Below are positions 29,001 through 39,342 of a DNA stretch of 39,342 bases, piece by piece. The notes beneath the pieces are model-generated. The model was not told the origin of the DNA. It worked only from the letters and a program-made list of their open reading frames with translations, and made no database searches. The stretch comes from Acanthaster planci (taxonomy: Eukaryota > Echinodermata > Asteroidea > Valvatida > Acanthasteridae), in contig NW_019091380.1 in the NCBI RefSeq assembly GCF_001949145.1, positions 2,852,578-2,891,919 on the forward strand, given 5' to 3'. The translations under genes and the position numbers were made by a program. Position 1 is the first letter of the stretch. Each line of letters starts with the position of its first letter.

Positions 29001-32000
29001 TGACACACTTAACCCTAACCCTCCTCAATCCTCCAACAGGTGAAGGATTCAGGAGGGTTAGGGTTAATAGGGTAAAAGTATGAGGTGAGAGTGTGGCATT
29101 ATTCTGGCAGCTTTGCACCTTTATTTCTGACATTGTTTCTACATTTCTGACCGGGCACGAATAATGCTTTCATCAAAATTACTGGGAAAATGACATTTTA
29201 AATATCTGATCCTGCTAACAAAATTAGAATTAATTAGAGGCGTTACTCTTACAAAATATTACAAAATGCCAAAATTGACCTCCACTTCAATATTTGACTT
29301 TAAACCCTCAAAACTGGAAATAGCTTTACGCTCATTGTCATGCCAGGTCACGATTGGGTCAAATAATGCCTATTTCCTGAAAATGAGGACTCCCTCCCCA
29401 ACTACCGGAACCTGTCCTTTGTAGAGGCCATCTTACAAGCAGTCATGTATATGTTTGACAAACAGGATATCCTTTCGTGCCACTGTTTCCATATTCAGCC
29501 CAAAACCGTTGGTAACGATACCAGAAAATTCAGCACCAACGATTAGCGTGTTTCACAGGTTAGCAATGTAAAAACCAAGCATAAATTCCATAACTAAGGA
29601 TTCTGAGCTTACTAAACCAGCGTCAAATGTCTGTGCTAGCATGGTAAGCACAGAATTCTTAAGTGTAACATTCGGTGGTTAGTAAAGCCTCGAAATTAGG
29701 CCCATTTCACAACACGTACAGTACTGCCAACAGAATTTTGTAAAGATGTAGGCACAGTAAAGAGCATGGTTCAATTCACAGCACTGCTTAACAGCAGAAA
29801 AGTTGTGCTTACTGTAACCAATTTTGCTTACTGTAAGCACAGTTTCATGGTATTGCCTGGCAAGGCTGTGCTTACGCATGCTGGTATCCTGATTCTGCTG
29901 AGCCGATCTTTGCAGTTCTGAGTGTGAAATCTGCCCCAACTATGCAAAAGGAAATACATGTTAGCAGAATCTTCCTACTGTAACCGTGACATTCTTCCTC
30001 AAACCTATCAGTAAATAAGCTCTACAAAATTTAACTTCCCTTCATGTATGCGTGCCATTCTGCTAATGCCCAAAATATTGTACAAACTTCACGGGTATAT
30101 TTCTACAGCTTCAGGGGTGAACTAGATCAACTTTGGAATTTAACCATGAACAATTTTTCAGTTCGTTAGACTTCCAGAGTTTCACAGACCAAGTCTTTTT
30201 AAATACAGGGTTTTAACAGTGCACACCACAACACTATCAAACAAAAAATCTGCAATGTAATAGGAGACAGTAACAAGTATGCTTGCGTTGTATTATTCCT
30301 GATTCTCTTGGCATATATGCTAAGAACTCCCCAAAAATCTTCCACTGTGATGGACCAAATGACACATTCTTTGTACGTCCAATTTAAGGGCAAAGGATAT
30401 GGAGTGTAAATCGTTGTGGTTACTGTAAAATTCACAGGGTTTAGAGGTTGGCCATTTTGGAATGAGCTATTGTCAATTTTAAACTCATCAAAATTAATTT
30501 GGACCACGACCATCTGCAAGTACATGACTATCACTGATGCCAAACCACAATGAGGACAGACAGTCTTATTAGACAAAACAATGCCCTCAATCACACGGTA
30601 CCTTCGCAGGAAATTACAAACGGCACGACTGTACACTCACACGGTACATGTTTGTTTACTCAGCCAACGAAGATTGTGCTCTGAGTAACAGAGAAGCCTG
30701 TGGGTGTTGATGAGAAGGTATGGGATAGTACCTCAGTTTGCAAAATGAAGTCTGTGGTATAAATGGCCACTGATATGAGTTTGGGTGGTTCCTAAATTCT
30801 CCTAATTCACCACATCTTGGTAACTAAGCCCTACATGTTTAGTATTAAACAGACTGCACAAACTACAAAACAAAGTCATGAATTTTGGTAATCTTGGGTA
30901 AAAAGTGACTGTCCCTTAAAAACTTTTAATAAAGTATGGTTAAGCTCAAATCTAGCATACACAAAATAAGGACAGTTTCTCTATTTTGCCCAAAGAACAA
31001 CTCCTCACCGAGGCTAAACTGCATATTGTTTTCCACATTCATTTTGTGTGATTTGTTTGTGCATCATCATGGCACAGTAATTTCACAAAACGAAGCATTT
31101 CTTTAAAGATACAATCCCATCAAAATTTATGCCATTGCATTAAGCCAGTAAACAGAACAGTCCATGATTCTATGCTGATGCTAAAAGTCATATATGAATA
31201 ACCCTAGCTACATGACAGCCACGATTTTTCTACAGAGGCCACCAAAAAATAAAAATTGTTGAGAGAAGTAAAGCAAAAAAGAGATTTGTAAGAGATAGGC
31301 ATTGAACCCAACAGATACGCACAATGGAACTACTAAAATTCCAAGTAGCTGTATTATTGAAGCTTGGTAACTTATTCCGTTTGACCTCTCCTGGTGCCTG
31401 GCTATTTTGTGTAGCTGTGTTCAAGTTTCCTAAATGGGAATAACACATTCTCAGCCTTTAAATCAGCTCAACTTAGGACAAACAAGAGACCATTGACAAA
31501 GGACCTCAAAAACGTGTCTCTCCTGAACAGCACAATAGCCAGCAAGGCTAGGAACAAAATGAAGGCAGTTCTGAATTATACACCAAATATGGCTCATGGT
31601 ATAATTCTGTCCAGTAAAAAATAAAGTTTGGTATACTAAAATAATGCGTGAAAAAAAAAAATTAGGTAAATTTTTTTGTAATTACCCTCCCAAAAAATGT
31701 TGTGTGAAAAAATCAATTAATCTCACAGAAAAATTGCCCCAACCTTTCTCTAAGTCATAACTGTGAAAGTCCATCCACTGACCTCAACCTGCTTGTGAGC
31801 AGGTTTTGAAAAGAAAAGAAATGACCTTTTTTCAATGAAATAAAACAGATCTCTTCACAATTTTACTCCAGGAATATGGATAAGCGTGAACTTTTTTCTC
31901 TCAACTGGCTTCCTATATTTACGCAGGTTGTCACATGTGTGGGTCGAGTTGGAAAGGTCAGGTGACAATATTATTAAACTGTTGCATTTCTCTTGTGCTC

Positions 32001-33188
32001 ATAGCAATCTGTTACATAACAAAGGACACACTGACCTTCCACAACTGGGAACTGATGACTTATCTGTGTAGAAGGTACAGATTAAATTGGTCCAGTGGCT
32101 GTAACTATCACAGGTATTACGAAAACATGTCAAAGTCTATGATGACTTCCCTTCTCATTCGATTTCCCATTTTTATGCAAAATTCCAGTTTTACAAAGCA
32201 ACAGGTAGACAAGGTAATCAACAGCTTTACTCCCTTCTTTTTTGAAATCACTCAGAAATACACTGGGAATGGAAGATTTGATCACATCATTCTCGTCATC
32301 AAATCTAGAAACCTGGAACTTATGGCCACCTTTGCTCGCAATTTTCCAACACATTTATCGCTAGATTTGATTTTAAAGGAGAGCACTATAAATGCATCAT
32401 GCATGTACCCTCACAAGGTCTGCTAGCCCTAAGTTCAGTTTTCTTCTAACTTTCCTGTAATTTTAAAAGCTACTGAACCATCTTCCCTAATTCTAAACAA
32501 TAAGACCACTTGCATGAAGCAAAGCAACATGGACAGCACTTTTATATTGACTTTAAACCTAAAATGGCTCAAACTTTACACTTGGGAAAGAAAGCCTTGA
32601 GTACTGCAACTGTGAAAACCGGAGTCCTGTACTAATACTTAAACACACAAATTTAAACCATGAATAAACTAGCCTTCCTAAATCTGCACCCAAACCTTAA
32701 TGTAATGTCGGGTTAAATATACTGATATTTCCAACCTTTCTCACACGGAAATTGGCTAAGCATGGGTTTCCAGTCACAGCCAAATGAAGAAGTTCTCTTC
32801 CAAGGTTTGAGAAACCCTATTAATGCCAACTGTTCATCCTCATTTCATTTACACCAGTACAACAACCCACCAGTCAAACAGTTTGAGTCACTGCAACATC
32901 TATGTTCAGTCCAAGTTCCACACAGGAACTAATTAATAAATAGAGATCAACCACATGTACATGTACACATGAAATACTGGCAACACAGAAGTTATGAATG
33001 TATCATACTGTACCTTTGGCTAAGCCCTAATGCCACTCAAAACCAAGGCAATTTTTAGCAGCCCTAAGCCACGTGTAATTTCCGAGCAAGGCTAAGTATG
33101 TGAAATTTTGCTGACCAGAGCCTCAATGCACTTCACCGAGACCCTATTACAAGCACATCACATAAAACATGGGTGCCAAATTCAGACA
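26040..33188. other. Long stretch with no supported gene
   Basis: About 7 kb of AT-rich DNA. The open frames here (for example minus 30199-30636, plus 31935-32426) lack family motifs and biased codon use. It is intergenic DNA or a very long NAA60 3' UTR. The only structured element recognised is the hairpin at 29009-29067. Confidence 0.55.
29009..29067. repeat. 59-bp perfect-type hairpin, copy 1
   Basis: 24-nt arms (29009-29032 and 29044-29067; left arm starts TTAACCCTAACCCTCCTC) differ at one position, around an 11-nt loop CCAACAGGTGA. The same structure recurs at 34359-34417 in the same orientation with the identical loop. The arms contain TTAGGGTTA but only as part of the hairpin, not as a telomeric array. 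Confidence 0.9.
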
Positions 33189-33473
33189 GGGGAGTCAGGT
33201 ACCACACTTGTAGGCACAGTGGTTCTTTCCTCGCCTTCCACCTCTGCGGTCTGGGTTCAATTCCCAACTCGGTCCACACGTGGATCTGGTTTTCAGTCCC
33301 TACCTGATTCCGCAGGTTTTACCCAGAATATTCCCCTGGGGTTTTCCTCCCACCTCTTAAAGTGTAACTGCTTCTCACTGTCTCCTCTCTACAGGTTTCT
33401 TCAGGCTTATGAGCTACAGTGCCTGGGCTGCTTTTGACGAATTCTCAGTATCATGACCAGAAATACTTACAAC
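33189..33473 (+). mobile_element. tRNA-derived SINE, copy 1
   Basis: Begins GGGGAGTCAGGT. The A-box-like GTAGGCACAGTGGTTC and B-box GGGTTCAATTCCC are followed by a body with CAGTCCCTACCTGATTCC, GGGGTTTTCCTCCCACCTC and TCTCCTCTCTACAGGTTTC. It is highly similar to the copy at 38443-38728. It carries a 9-base insertion just before the A box relative to copy 2. The conserved central part may belong to a shared metazoan SINE domain, which I cannot verify here. Confidence 0.85.
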
Positions 33474-35192
33474 AGAGAACTGGTTTGAAATTGTCATCAA
33501 CAAAACTGTAGGTAAATATGAATGTACAGTGTAGCTTGAAATGCATAGAAGCATTGGAATATTTTGCCATTAAACAATACCACAGTGTCTCTGAACATAG
33601 GTAATCACTCAACTACATGTCCACTACCATATAAAATTTCAATTTTAATTTACTGTCCACACTAAATTGGCTCTTAGACAAGAAATCCTAAGCAAGAGTT
33701 TAATCAAATGTACCATTACTACATGTTTACAACCTTGAAATGATGGAAGCCAAAAAAATTCAATTTGAAATGCAAACAAAATGGAATTTGAAAAATCTGT
33801 AGACAATTGCTACCCAAACTTTGTATGAACTTTCCATCAGACTTCTAAGTATATTTAGACTAAGAATGACTGAAAAAAAGAAAGTTACAAGCTCAAATCC
33901 CCCACCAGCAACTTCTTAAATTCAACATTTCAAGGACAGTTGCCCAATTGATGAAAAAAAGAATACACGTAAATTCAATTCCGACTTCTGTCACACGTTT
34001 TTGTCCATACCAAATGATGTATGTACTTATATACTTTGATGCAATTAAAAAATAACTTTATTTACAATCTAATTAAATACTTACAAGGAATCCAATGCCT
34101 TATGTCACCCAGCTTAGCTAATCCAGAGTCACTTCTGGGTTTAAAGGTATTGAGAAGAATTTTACCCGATGAGAGTCAATAGAAACCCTTCCCATATTTC
34201 ACCCACATGTGGTCAGGCTGAGTGAAACATCAGAGAAAAAAAAAGCTCAGTTAGCACTTTATGATCGACACTATAATAAATGACTAAACCAAAAAATGGC
34301 CTGGGGACATTTTGTAGGATCGTGTCGCATATTCAATGTGCACGGAATATCTCATTAATTAACCCTAACACTCCTCAGTCCTCCAACAGGTGAAGGATTG
34401 AGGAGGGTTAGGGTTAACCATCCACTGTATAACCTCCTGTTAGCACACATCTTTCTCCAGCCCTCCCCAAAAAAAGTTTTCTCTTAAATGACGGTATCAA
34501 CTACCGGTATCTTTACTGCACTGTCAACTTTGAATCCCACTTAAGTTTTGTCTTTTTTTTTTTACAAATAGGTTGATCCACTGGTGTTTGCACACTGTAT
34601 GTACTGCTCTAATGCTGAGAGAATATCAAATTCTGTTATCTTCTGTTACCATATTCACATCCTCACACAATCATGATTACGCCTTCAACATGCACTGCCG
34701 GTATGTACAAACTGGCCATGAATCTGATTGCTAGAATCATGAAATTTGAGACTGACAGCCAGCAAATGCATCAAATGAGTTGAAATTAAGTCTGGGTTCC
34801 ACACATGTACTCTCTAAAGAATGACTGCTCACAGCTGATGACACATTGGGACCTGACTGAACTTGGAACTGCCATAAACCCAAAGTTCCACACCGTTTGC
34901 AGTCTTGGTTGCCTGAGAAGCTCAGGTACCAGACCATTCTCCCCACGATTCACATGTGGTGCACAACACAAAACCACTAAAGAGAGAGTGGTACATAGAT
35001 CTTTAGACAAACACGAGATCTTGATGCATGAGAATCATTACTGTGATAAAAAAAGTTTTGTCACACATTAAATGTAGCTCCTTGTGGAAGTACGTACCTG
35101 TGTGATCCTACATGAACTCAGGAAATTCTTATCCTTTTTAAATAGTACCCCATATTGCATAATTTTGAGCACTGAGATGAGTTGTCGTAGCT
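33474..35192 (-). other. Probable NAA60 3' UTR and flanking DNA
   Basis: Downstream of the NAA60 stop codon on the minus strand. No coding sequence was recognised. A minus-strand AATAAA (TTTATT near 34053-34058) about 1.1 kb past the stop is a candidate poly(A) signal. It contains the second hairpin copy (34359-34417). Confidence 0.45.
34359..34417. repeat. 59-bp hairpin, copy 2
   Basis: 24-nt arms (34359-34382 and 34394-34417; right arm AGGATTGAGGAGGGTTAGGG then TTAA) with two mismatches, and the same 11-nt loop CCAACAGGTGA as copy 1 at 29009. Flanking sequences differ, so only the hairpin itself is repeated. Confidence 0.9.
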
Positions 35193-35721
35193 TTATAAGA
35201 CATGATCCCGCTTGTGTGGCCGTTCGTCCTTCTCATGGTCATCTGACGTCCCTTCCGCACACTGGCCTCGGAACCTGGAGAACAAGTTAGGCATGTTGAC
35301 GTTGGGCATCTTGGGCACGTTGGGCAACTTGGGCACGCCGGGGAGTCTTGGCATGCCTGGTAGCCAGCCGCGGCCGCGCCCCACACAGCCCAGGTCAGTG
35401 ATGGACTCAGCCATGGATGCCGTCTCCACGTTCATAGCACTGGCTGCGGCTGCCTCATCCGATGGGGCGGCGGGCACTTGCTGCGACGGCTGCGGGGTCC
35501 CCACTGTCTCTTCTCCTGATTCTTCTGCGCTGTCCGTCCCTGAGCCTGATTCAGGGTCATTGGACATCTGGCCGCGAATGCGGGAGACAATGTTCATGTT
35601 GACACTGGGCAGCCAGTTGCGACGGCCAGCAAACCAGTTCCTGGTGTGGCTGGCCATGGCGCTGGGTAGCTTACAGGGCTGAATCTTGGATAGATACAAG
35701 CCAAACTGCTTCATATAGTCC
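35193..35721 (-). CDS. NAA60: NAA60 last exon (membrane-binding C-terminus, extended)
   Basis: 176 codons including TAA at 35193-35195. The first ~30 residues (DYMKQFGLYLSKIQPC, SAMASHTRNWFAGRRNWL) align with the part of NAA60 that forms amphipathic Golgi-binding helices. The rest is an extension of over 100 residues: an acidic/Ser/Ala-rich stretch (NDPESGSGTDSAEESGEE) and a Pro-repeat segment (LPGMPRLPGVPKLPNVPKMP). A motif is repeated: NMNIVSRIRGQ early and NMPNLFSRFRGQ late. The protein ends RPHKRDHVL. The GC- and CpG-rich composition contrasts with the flanks. Confidence 0.88.
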
Positions 35722-36619
35722 GTAACCACACTTTCCATTAAGGACAACAAAAATAATGAAAAAAATGGTCCACTTACAAAATTCAAAGGTGTACATATGA
35801 AATTAAAATTACTGGCTAGAAAACAAACCAGTTTAAAATACTACAAATTAGTTGACTGGTTTAACATTTTAACACAGGAGTCAACAACTTTAAACCAAGT
35901 GATAACTAAGTGAAGAACAATGACAAGCAACAGTAACCCATTAACACCTGACACAAAGACAAAATATTTGTATCTCACATGATCAAGGGCTATGCCTCTT
36001 AAATACTGTCACCACTGGAGGTACATGTACATGTATGCTGCAGTGGTTAGGTCTGTGTATTGCACAATTTAACACTGCCTGGTGAAGAAGTAAAAAAAAA
36101 AAAATCTCAAGGTCAAAAGCAGAGCTTCAATATGAGAGTCAAGATGGAAGTTTACACTGGGGAATGCTCCTGATAATGATATTCAAAGGTCTAAATTTGG
36201 AATCTGTGTCAAAGGTCAAGGTCAAATGGCAAGGCTGTGAAGGGACTACAGCTGAATTCAAACATCAACCTTTTCCTTAATGCCAAGCCTTTGAGGTCAA
36301 AATTAGTTGATATCATGAAAAGTACACATACAAGCACAGACTTTGATTAGTAAAAAGGTTAGAATGTATTCAAACAAAGGATATATCAGCGTCCATGGTG
36401 CCTGGCCACCGTTGATGTATAACACGTATGACAGGCCATCTTTGGGCTGGCCACGGATGGCGTAGTAATACGGCAGGTACTCATGCTTCCTAAAGTTATG
36501 CTTCTCGTAGAATTTAATGGCAGTGGTATTGGTGGCCAAGACATGGAGGTAGACGGCCTTGCAGTTGGAGCGCTCGCTGGTGGTGAGATAGGAGAGGAGA
36601 CGGTCCAGGAGAGCAGTAG
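35193..36619 (-). CDS. NAA60: NAA60 (N-alpha-acetyltransferase 60), last two exons
   Basis: Minus-strand gene, 3' part only. NAA60 (HAT4/NAT15) is a Golgi-membrane N-terminal acetyltransferase of the GNAT fold acting on the cytosolic N-termini of membrane proteins. Exon A (36385-36619) encodes NCKAVYLHVLATNTTAIKFY, KHEYLPYYYAIRG and GLSYVLYINGGQAPWTL, near the family consensus 'CKAIYLHVL..N..AI.FYE...F..H.YLPYYYSIRG..KDG..YVLYINGG..PWT'. Exon B (35193-35721) starts DYMKQFGLYLSKIQPC, matching 'LDYIQHLGSALASLSPC' in human. Upstream exons, with the acetyl-CoA loop, lie to the right of the window. The C-terminus is much longer than the human one. Confidence 0.92.
35722..36384 (-). other. NAA60 U12-type AT-AC intron (663 bp)
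   Basis: On the minus strand the intron starts ATATCCTTTG, an exact match to the U12 AT-AC 5' consensus ATATCCTT. It ends TCCTTAATGGAAAGTGTGGT then TAC; TCCTTAAT is one base from the U12 branch-site consensus TCCTTAAC and sits about 16 nt from the terminal AC. Joining AT to GGAC gives PWTL-M-DYMKQFG in frame, matching the NAA60 family. No U2 donor (GT) is available at the conserved junction. Confidence 0.85.
36385..36619 (-). CDS. NAA60: NAA60 penultimate exon (GNAT core C-terminal half)
   Basis: 235 nt; 2 bases complete a codon begun upstream, then 77 codons, then AT left for the next exon. The acceptor is a standard U2 type, cacctgctctgcag (ending at 36620 on the minus strand). The exon ends CTG-AT directly before ATATCCTTTG, which matches the U12-type AT-AC donor. 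Reading on past the exon gives IYPLFEYIL, which does not fit the family. Confidence 0.9.
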
Positions 36620-38442
36620 CTGCAGAGCAGGTGAGAGAAACACAACATGTGACATTGTCAGAGAGATGGTACCCCGCGGTACAGTTGAGTACAAATCTTA
36701 GCAGACTAGCCAGATGATGTAACTTGTGTCCTACTTCATTACCAGTTTGTGCCAGGGGATGTGGTCACGTTATCAGACAATCTGGACTTGCATTTTGCAG
36801 GAAGGGCTGACTGGTCTAACGGCCAGCATTCCCTGAGTTTGTGGTGGCAGATTGCGTGTACAAGTCCAATCCGTTTGTTTTTTTACACATAACGTCTGAG
36901 AAGTCATTGGAAGTGGACTATGTGTTACACGTACAGTGTCAGTGTGTCTGTGTGTTGCAGCACTTCATTGTTGCACCTTGGAGACTTGTTGATGTACTCC
37001 AAAAATGTGAGGTGTCAGAGCAAAATATCACACAAATACCGTATTGGTTGTAATGACCCTCACAAGTTAGTATTTGTAAATATTTGTCTGTGTTTGAAAA
37101 GTTAGTTGCTACATCTTGCCTTTCTTGAAAGCAAAGCTTTTTGCCAGAAAAAATGGCACCTCCCACCAAAGGTTGAGTATGCTTCAAAACTAGCTTTTCA
37201 TGGTAGGAGGAAAGACATACAGTCTCCTAAAGGCAAACAGAGCATGCTGTCCAAAACAACAAGACTTCACATTATTGGCTGTTTTCAGAGTCAACACTGC
37301 CTCACCGTTACATGAGAGATTTTTTCCTTGATTACTGTCAAGCAAAACAGCCAGAAGGTAATTTTCCCCAAGTTGTATCAAATCCACAATAACTCTATAC
37401 CTTCCAATGTCCGTTAAACTCAACAAGGAGATTTTCAAGGACTTGTGTAATTGGGAAAGGAAAGGAACGCTATTACCCGTACCTTTAAAGTTTGATGCAC
37501 CTTCAAAATTAAAAGACTTGGCCATCAGGTTCAAGCACAGAAGAGGATTTGGAAGAATTCAGGAAGGTACCGGTAGTGTTTTCATTGAAAATGCACAGAG
37601 GGTTCAGGTTCTAACTTATAATGTACACTAAATATCAACACTGACCGGTTTGATTTTTCCAAAGAAAACTTACGTATCCCTTACAATCAAATCCGTAACA
37701 ACTTCGTATCAGACACACACCGGTACATGTAGTTTTTATTCTTGAAAATGTTACTTCTCAATCACACATACCATACATGTACATTGTACATGTATGTGTG
37801 TAGTAATGTCACATACAGACTGCTTATCTACTGTACATGGAGCAGGTGCCCTATCCCTCCAAAAAGATCAATGAAAAACTCAGGCCCACAAAATGGCAAA
37901 CTTGAAAATAACTACACATAACCAATGCTTATGAAATGACACGTACAAACAAGCTAGGGTACTGTTTATTGGAAAATGTTCAATATGAGATCTATATCTT
38001 TGTTTCTGTACGTACATATTCTGGTATGAGAGCAATTCCTAAGTGCACTGCAAGACACACAGTATGGCTATTAATCCAAATGAACACAAATATCCCTAGG
38101 AGATGATTCTAAATGGAAGTTAAATACAGCAGGAGTCAACTTCCAGCTTAAAGGCCAAGCGTTTGGAGCTGACAGAATGACCAACATGAAGGATGACAGC
38201 GATGCACAACTCCTACAAGCTAATATTAAATAAACACCAATTTGGGTTTGCTACATGTAAGTGCACTAAATGCATGCAGTCAGTGCTTTTTGTTCTTTCT
38301 GTCTGCAGTGCTGGTAAATTTTGTGTCTCCTACACTGTTTCATCCAAATTCATAAATATTTCCAATTTAGCAACAATGGTGACCGACAGCTAGAAAATAA
38401 TTGTATCCAAACATTACATAGAACTTAACACTCCATCAGGCT
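36620..38442 (-). other. NAA60 upstream intron; no exon recognised
   Basis: Searched on the minus strand for the preceding NAA60 exon (VAYILSLGV-type sequence and the acetyl-CoA-binding loop) without success. It contains a 25-bp palindrome at 37772-37796 and several TACATGTA motifs. Confidence 0.5.
37772..37796. repeat. 25-bp perfect palindrome
   Basis: CATACATGTACA, one central T, then TGTACATGTATG: the arms are exact reverse complements. It is the most extended of the many TACATGTA-type palindromes in this window. Confidence 0.85.
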
Positions 38443-38728
38443 GGGGGAGTCAGGTTGGCATAGTGGTTCTTTCCTCGCCTTCCACCTCTGCGGTCGTGGT
38501 TTGATTCCCAGCCCGGTCCATGTATGGATCTGGTTTTCAGTCCCTACCTGATTCCGTGGGTTTTACCCAGAATATTCCTCTGGGGTTTTCCTCCCACCTC
38601 TAAAACTGTAACTGCTTCTCACTGTCTCCTCTCTACAGGTTTCTTCAGGCTTGTGAGCAACAGTGTCTAAGGTGCTTTGGAGGAATCCTTGGTGTCATTA
38701 CCAGAAATTATTAATAATAACAACAATA
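38443..38728 (+). mobile_element. tRNA-derived SINE, copy 2
   Basis: Begins GGGGGAGTCAGG. A box TTGGCATAGTGGTTC and B box GTGGTTTGATTCCCAG, the same body as copy 1 at 33189 (CTGATTCCGTGGGTTTTACC, TTTTCCTCCCACCTC), and a 3' tail of ATTATTAATAATAAC. It lacks the 9-base insertion seen in copy 1, so it is the better reference copy. It lies in the NAA60 intron, antisense to the gene. Confidence 0.88.
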
Positions 38729-39342
38729 AAAGCAGGATGAGATGTCAAACAAAAGAAGACTTTTTATTTACATTTACATGTAAACTTATCATAAACTGAT
38801 TACATGTCAGGGTTCCCAGCATTCCATACAAATAAAATCCAGAGTTTCCTCAATGAATTTTCAAACTCCACAGTAAGATCTATTTCCAGTTAGACCCATC
38901 TTCAAAATGTTGAGGAGATTTGTCAGATGTCAACAAAAAAGGAAAAACAAAAGCAAACAGACTGGTCACTTCCTCTTTCCGGCCTAACATGTCCCCAAAT
39001 TTTCTTTGATTTGAGGCATTTTTATCAAATTCCAATATTTCCCAATTGGAAAAGGGGAAAACTCATTTTCCACGTTTTTCTTGATTTCCAGGTAGACTGA
39101 GATTGATAAATACAATTGATTAGACACAATCCAATGTGCATTATTGAGCTCACACTCCCACTGCATAGTAATCCTTTGTAAACACCAACCAGTTTAGACT
39201 GCCAGAAGTATGTTTAAACAAGGAGAGAATCAATCATCCCCAAATGGGAAGCAAATAGGAACAAGTCATATTATAAGGGCCCATACAGTGTACATGTACA
39301 TGTAATTATGTTAATAAATGGTTGTTTGAGTCTCATTAAGCC
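38729..39342. other. Window end; no supported gene
   Basis: AT-rich DNA, probably NAA60 intron. A minus-strand AATAAA (TTTATT at about 38762) exists but no coding exon could be tied to it. The minus-strand frame at 38984-39166 has no recognisable family. Confidence 0.4.

Noticed and set aside
29009-29067. Telomere-like TTAGGG repeats
   Set aside because: Only two TTAGGG-type units per arm, in a hairpin and not in a tandem array; the same hairpin recurs at 34359, so this is not a telomere remnant.
30199-30636. 145-codon minus-strand open frame
   Set aside because: Irregular composition, no recognisable domain, no supporting splice sites; likely chance in AT-rich DNA.
31935-32426. 163-codon plus-strand open frame
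   Set aside because: No domain, no promoter or splice context; overlaps other equally long chance frames.
35212-35682. 156-codon plus-strand open frame rich in Gly/Leu/Pro
   Set aside because: It is the antisense shadow of the GC-rich NAA60 last exon on the minus strand.
36303-36384. Continuation of the NAA60 exon as IYPLFEYIL and on to a stop at 36303
   Set aside because: The family needs DYI/DYM-QxxG after PWTL; this sequence does not match, and it begins exactly at the U12 donor, so it is intron.

Overview
This is eukaryotic, intron-rich, AT-leaning DNA from an animal. Spliceosomal exons encode metazoan-type proteins. The DNA between them holds tRNA-derived SINEs, an L2/CR1-like LINE tail, foldback elements, a minisatellite and many TACATGTA motifs. 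No prokaryotic features were seen. The gene content and repeat style suggest a marine invertebrate, possibly a deuterostome, but the species cannot be fixed from this window. There is a 226-base run of N at 23286-23511 and a single n at 7095.

Layout. (1) 1-1072, minus strand: two exons of an ERI2-type DEDDh 3'-5' exoribonuclease; the rest of the gene lies to the left of position 1. (2) 1073-3243: the space between ERI2 and the next gene, holding a ~600-bp foldback element. (3) 3244-24913, plus strand: an almost complete REXO5 (NEF-sp/RNA exonuclease 5) gene. I reconstructed 25 coding exons (about 984 codons) whose reading phases all agree. Exons 2-13 encode a long charged Lys/Glu-rich N-terminal region made of short symmetrical exons. 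Part of it is a three-copy tandem duplication of an exon pair. Exons 14-25 encode the conserved part, including the DEDDh nuclease core. (4) 24914-35192: about 10 kb with no convincing coding sequence. It holds a two-sided poly(A) signal, two copies of a 59-bp hairpin and one SINE. (5) 35193-36619, minus strand: the last two exons of NAA60 (Golgi N-alpha-acetyltransferase 60), separated by what looks like a U12-type AT-AC intron. (6) 36620-39342: upstream intron DNA of NAA60 with a second SINE copy.

The ERI2 and REXO5 genes lie head to head and both encode DEDDh RNA 3' exonucleases. From memory, the human genes lie in the same arrangement on 16p12.3, so this looks like very old microsynteny with a possibly shared promoter region. 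REXO5 and NAA60 converge. The two most notable observations are the AT-AC intron in NAA60, where splicing restores the conserved reading frame, and the exon-pair amplification in REXO5.
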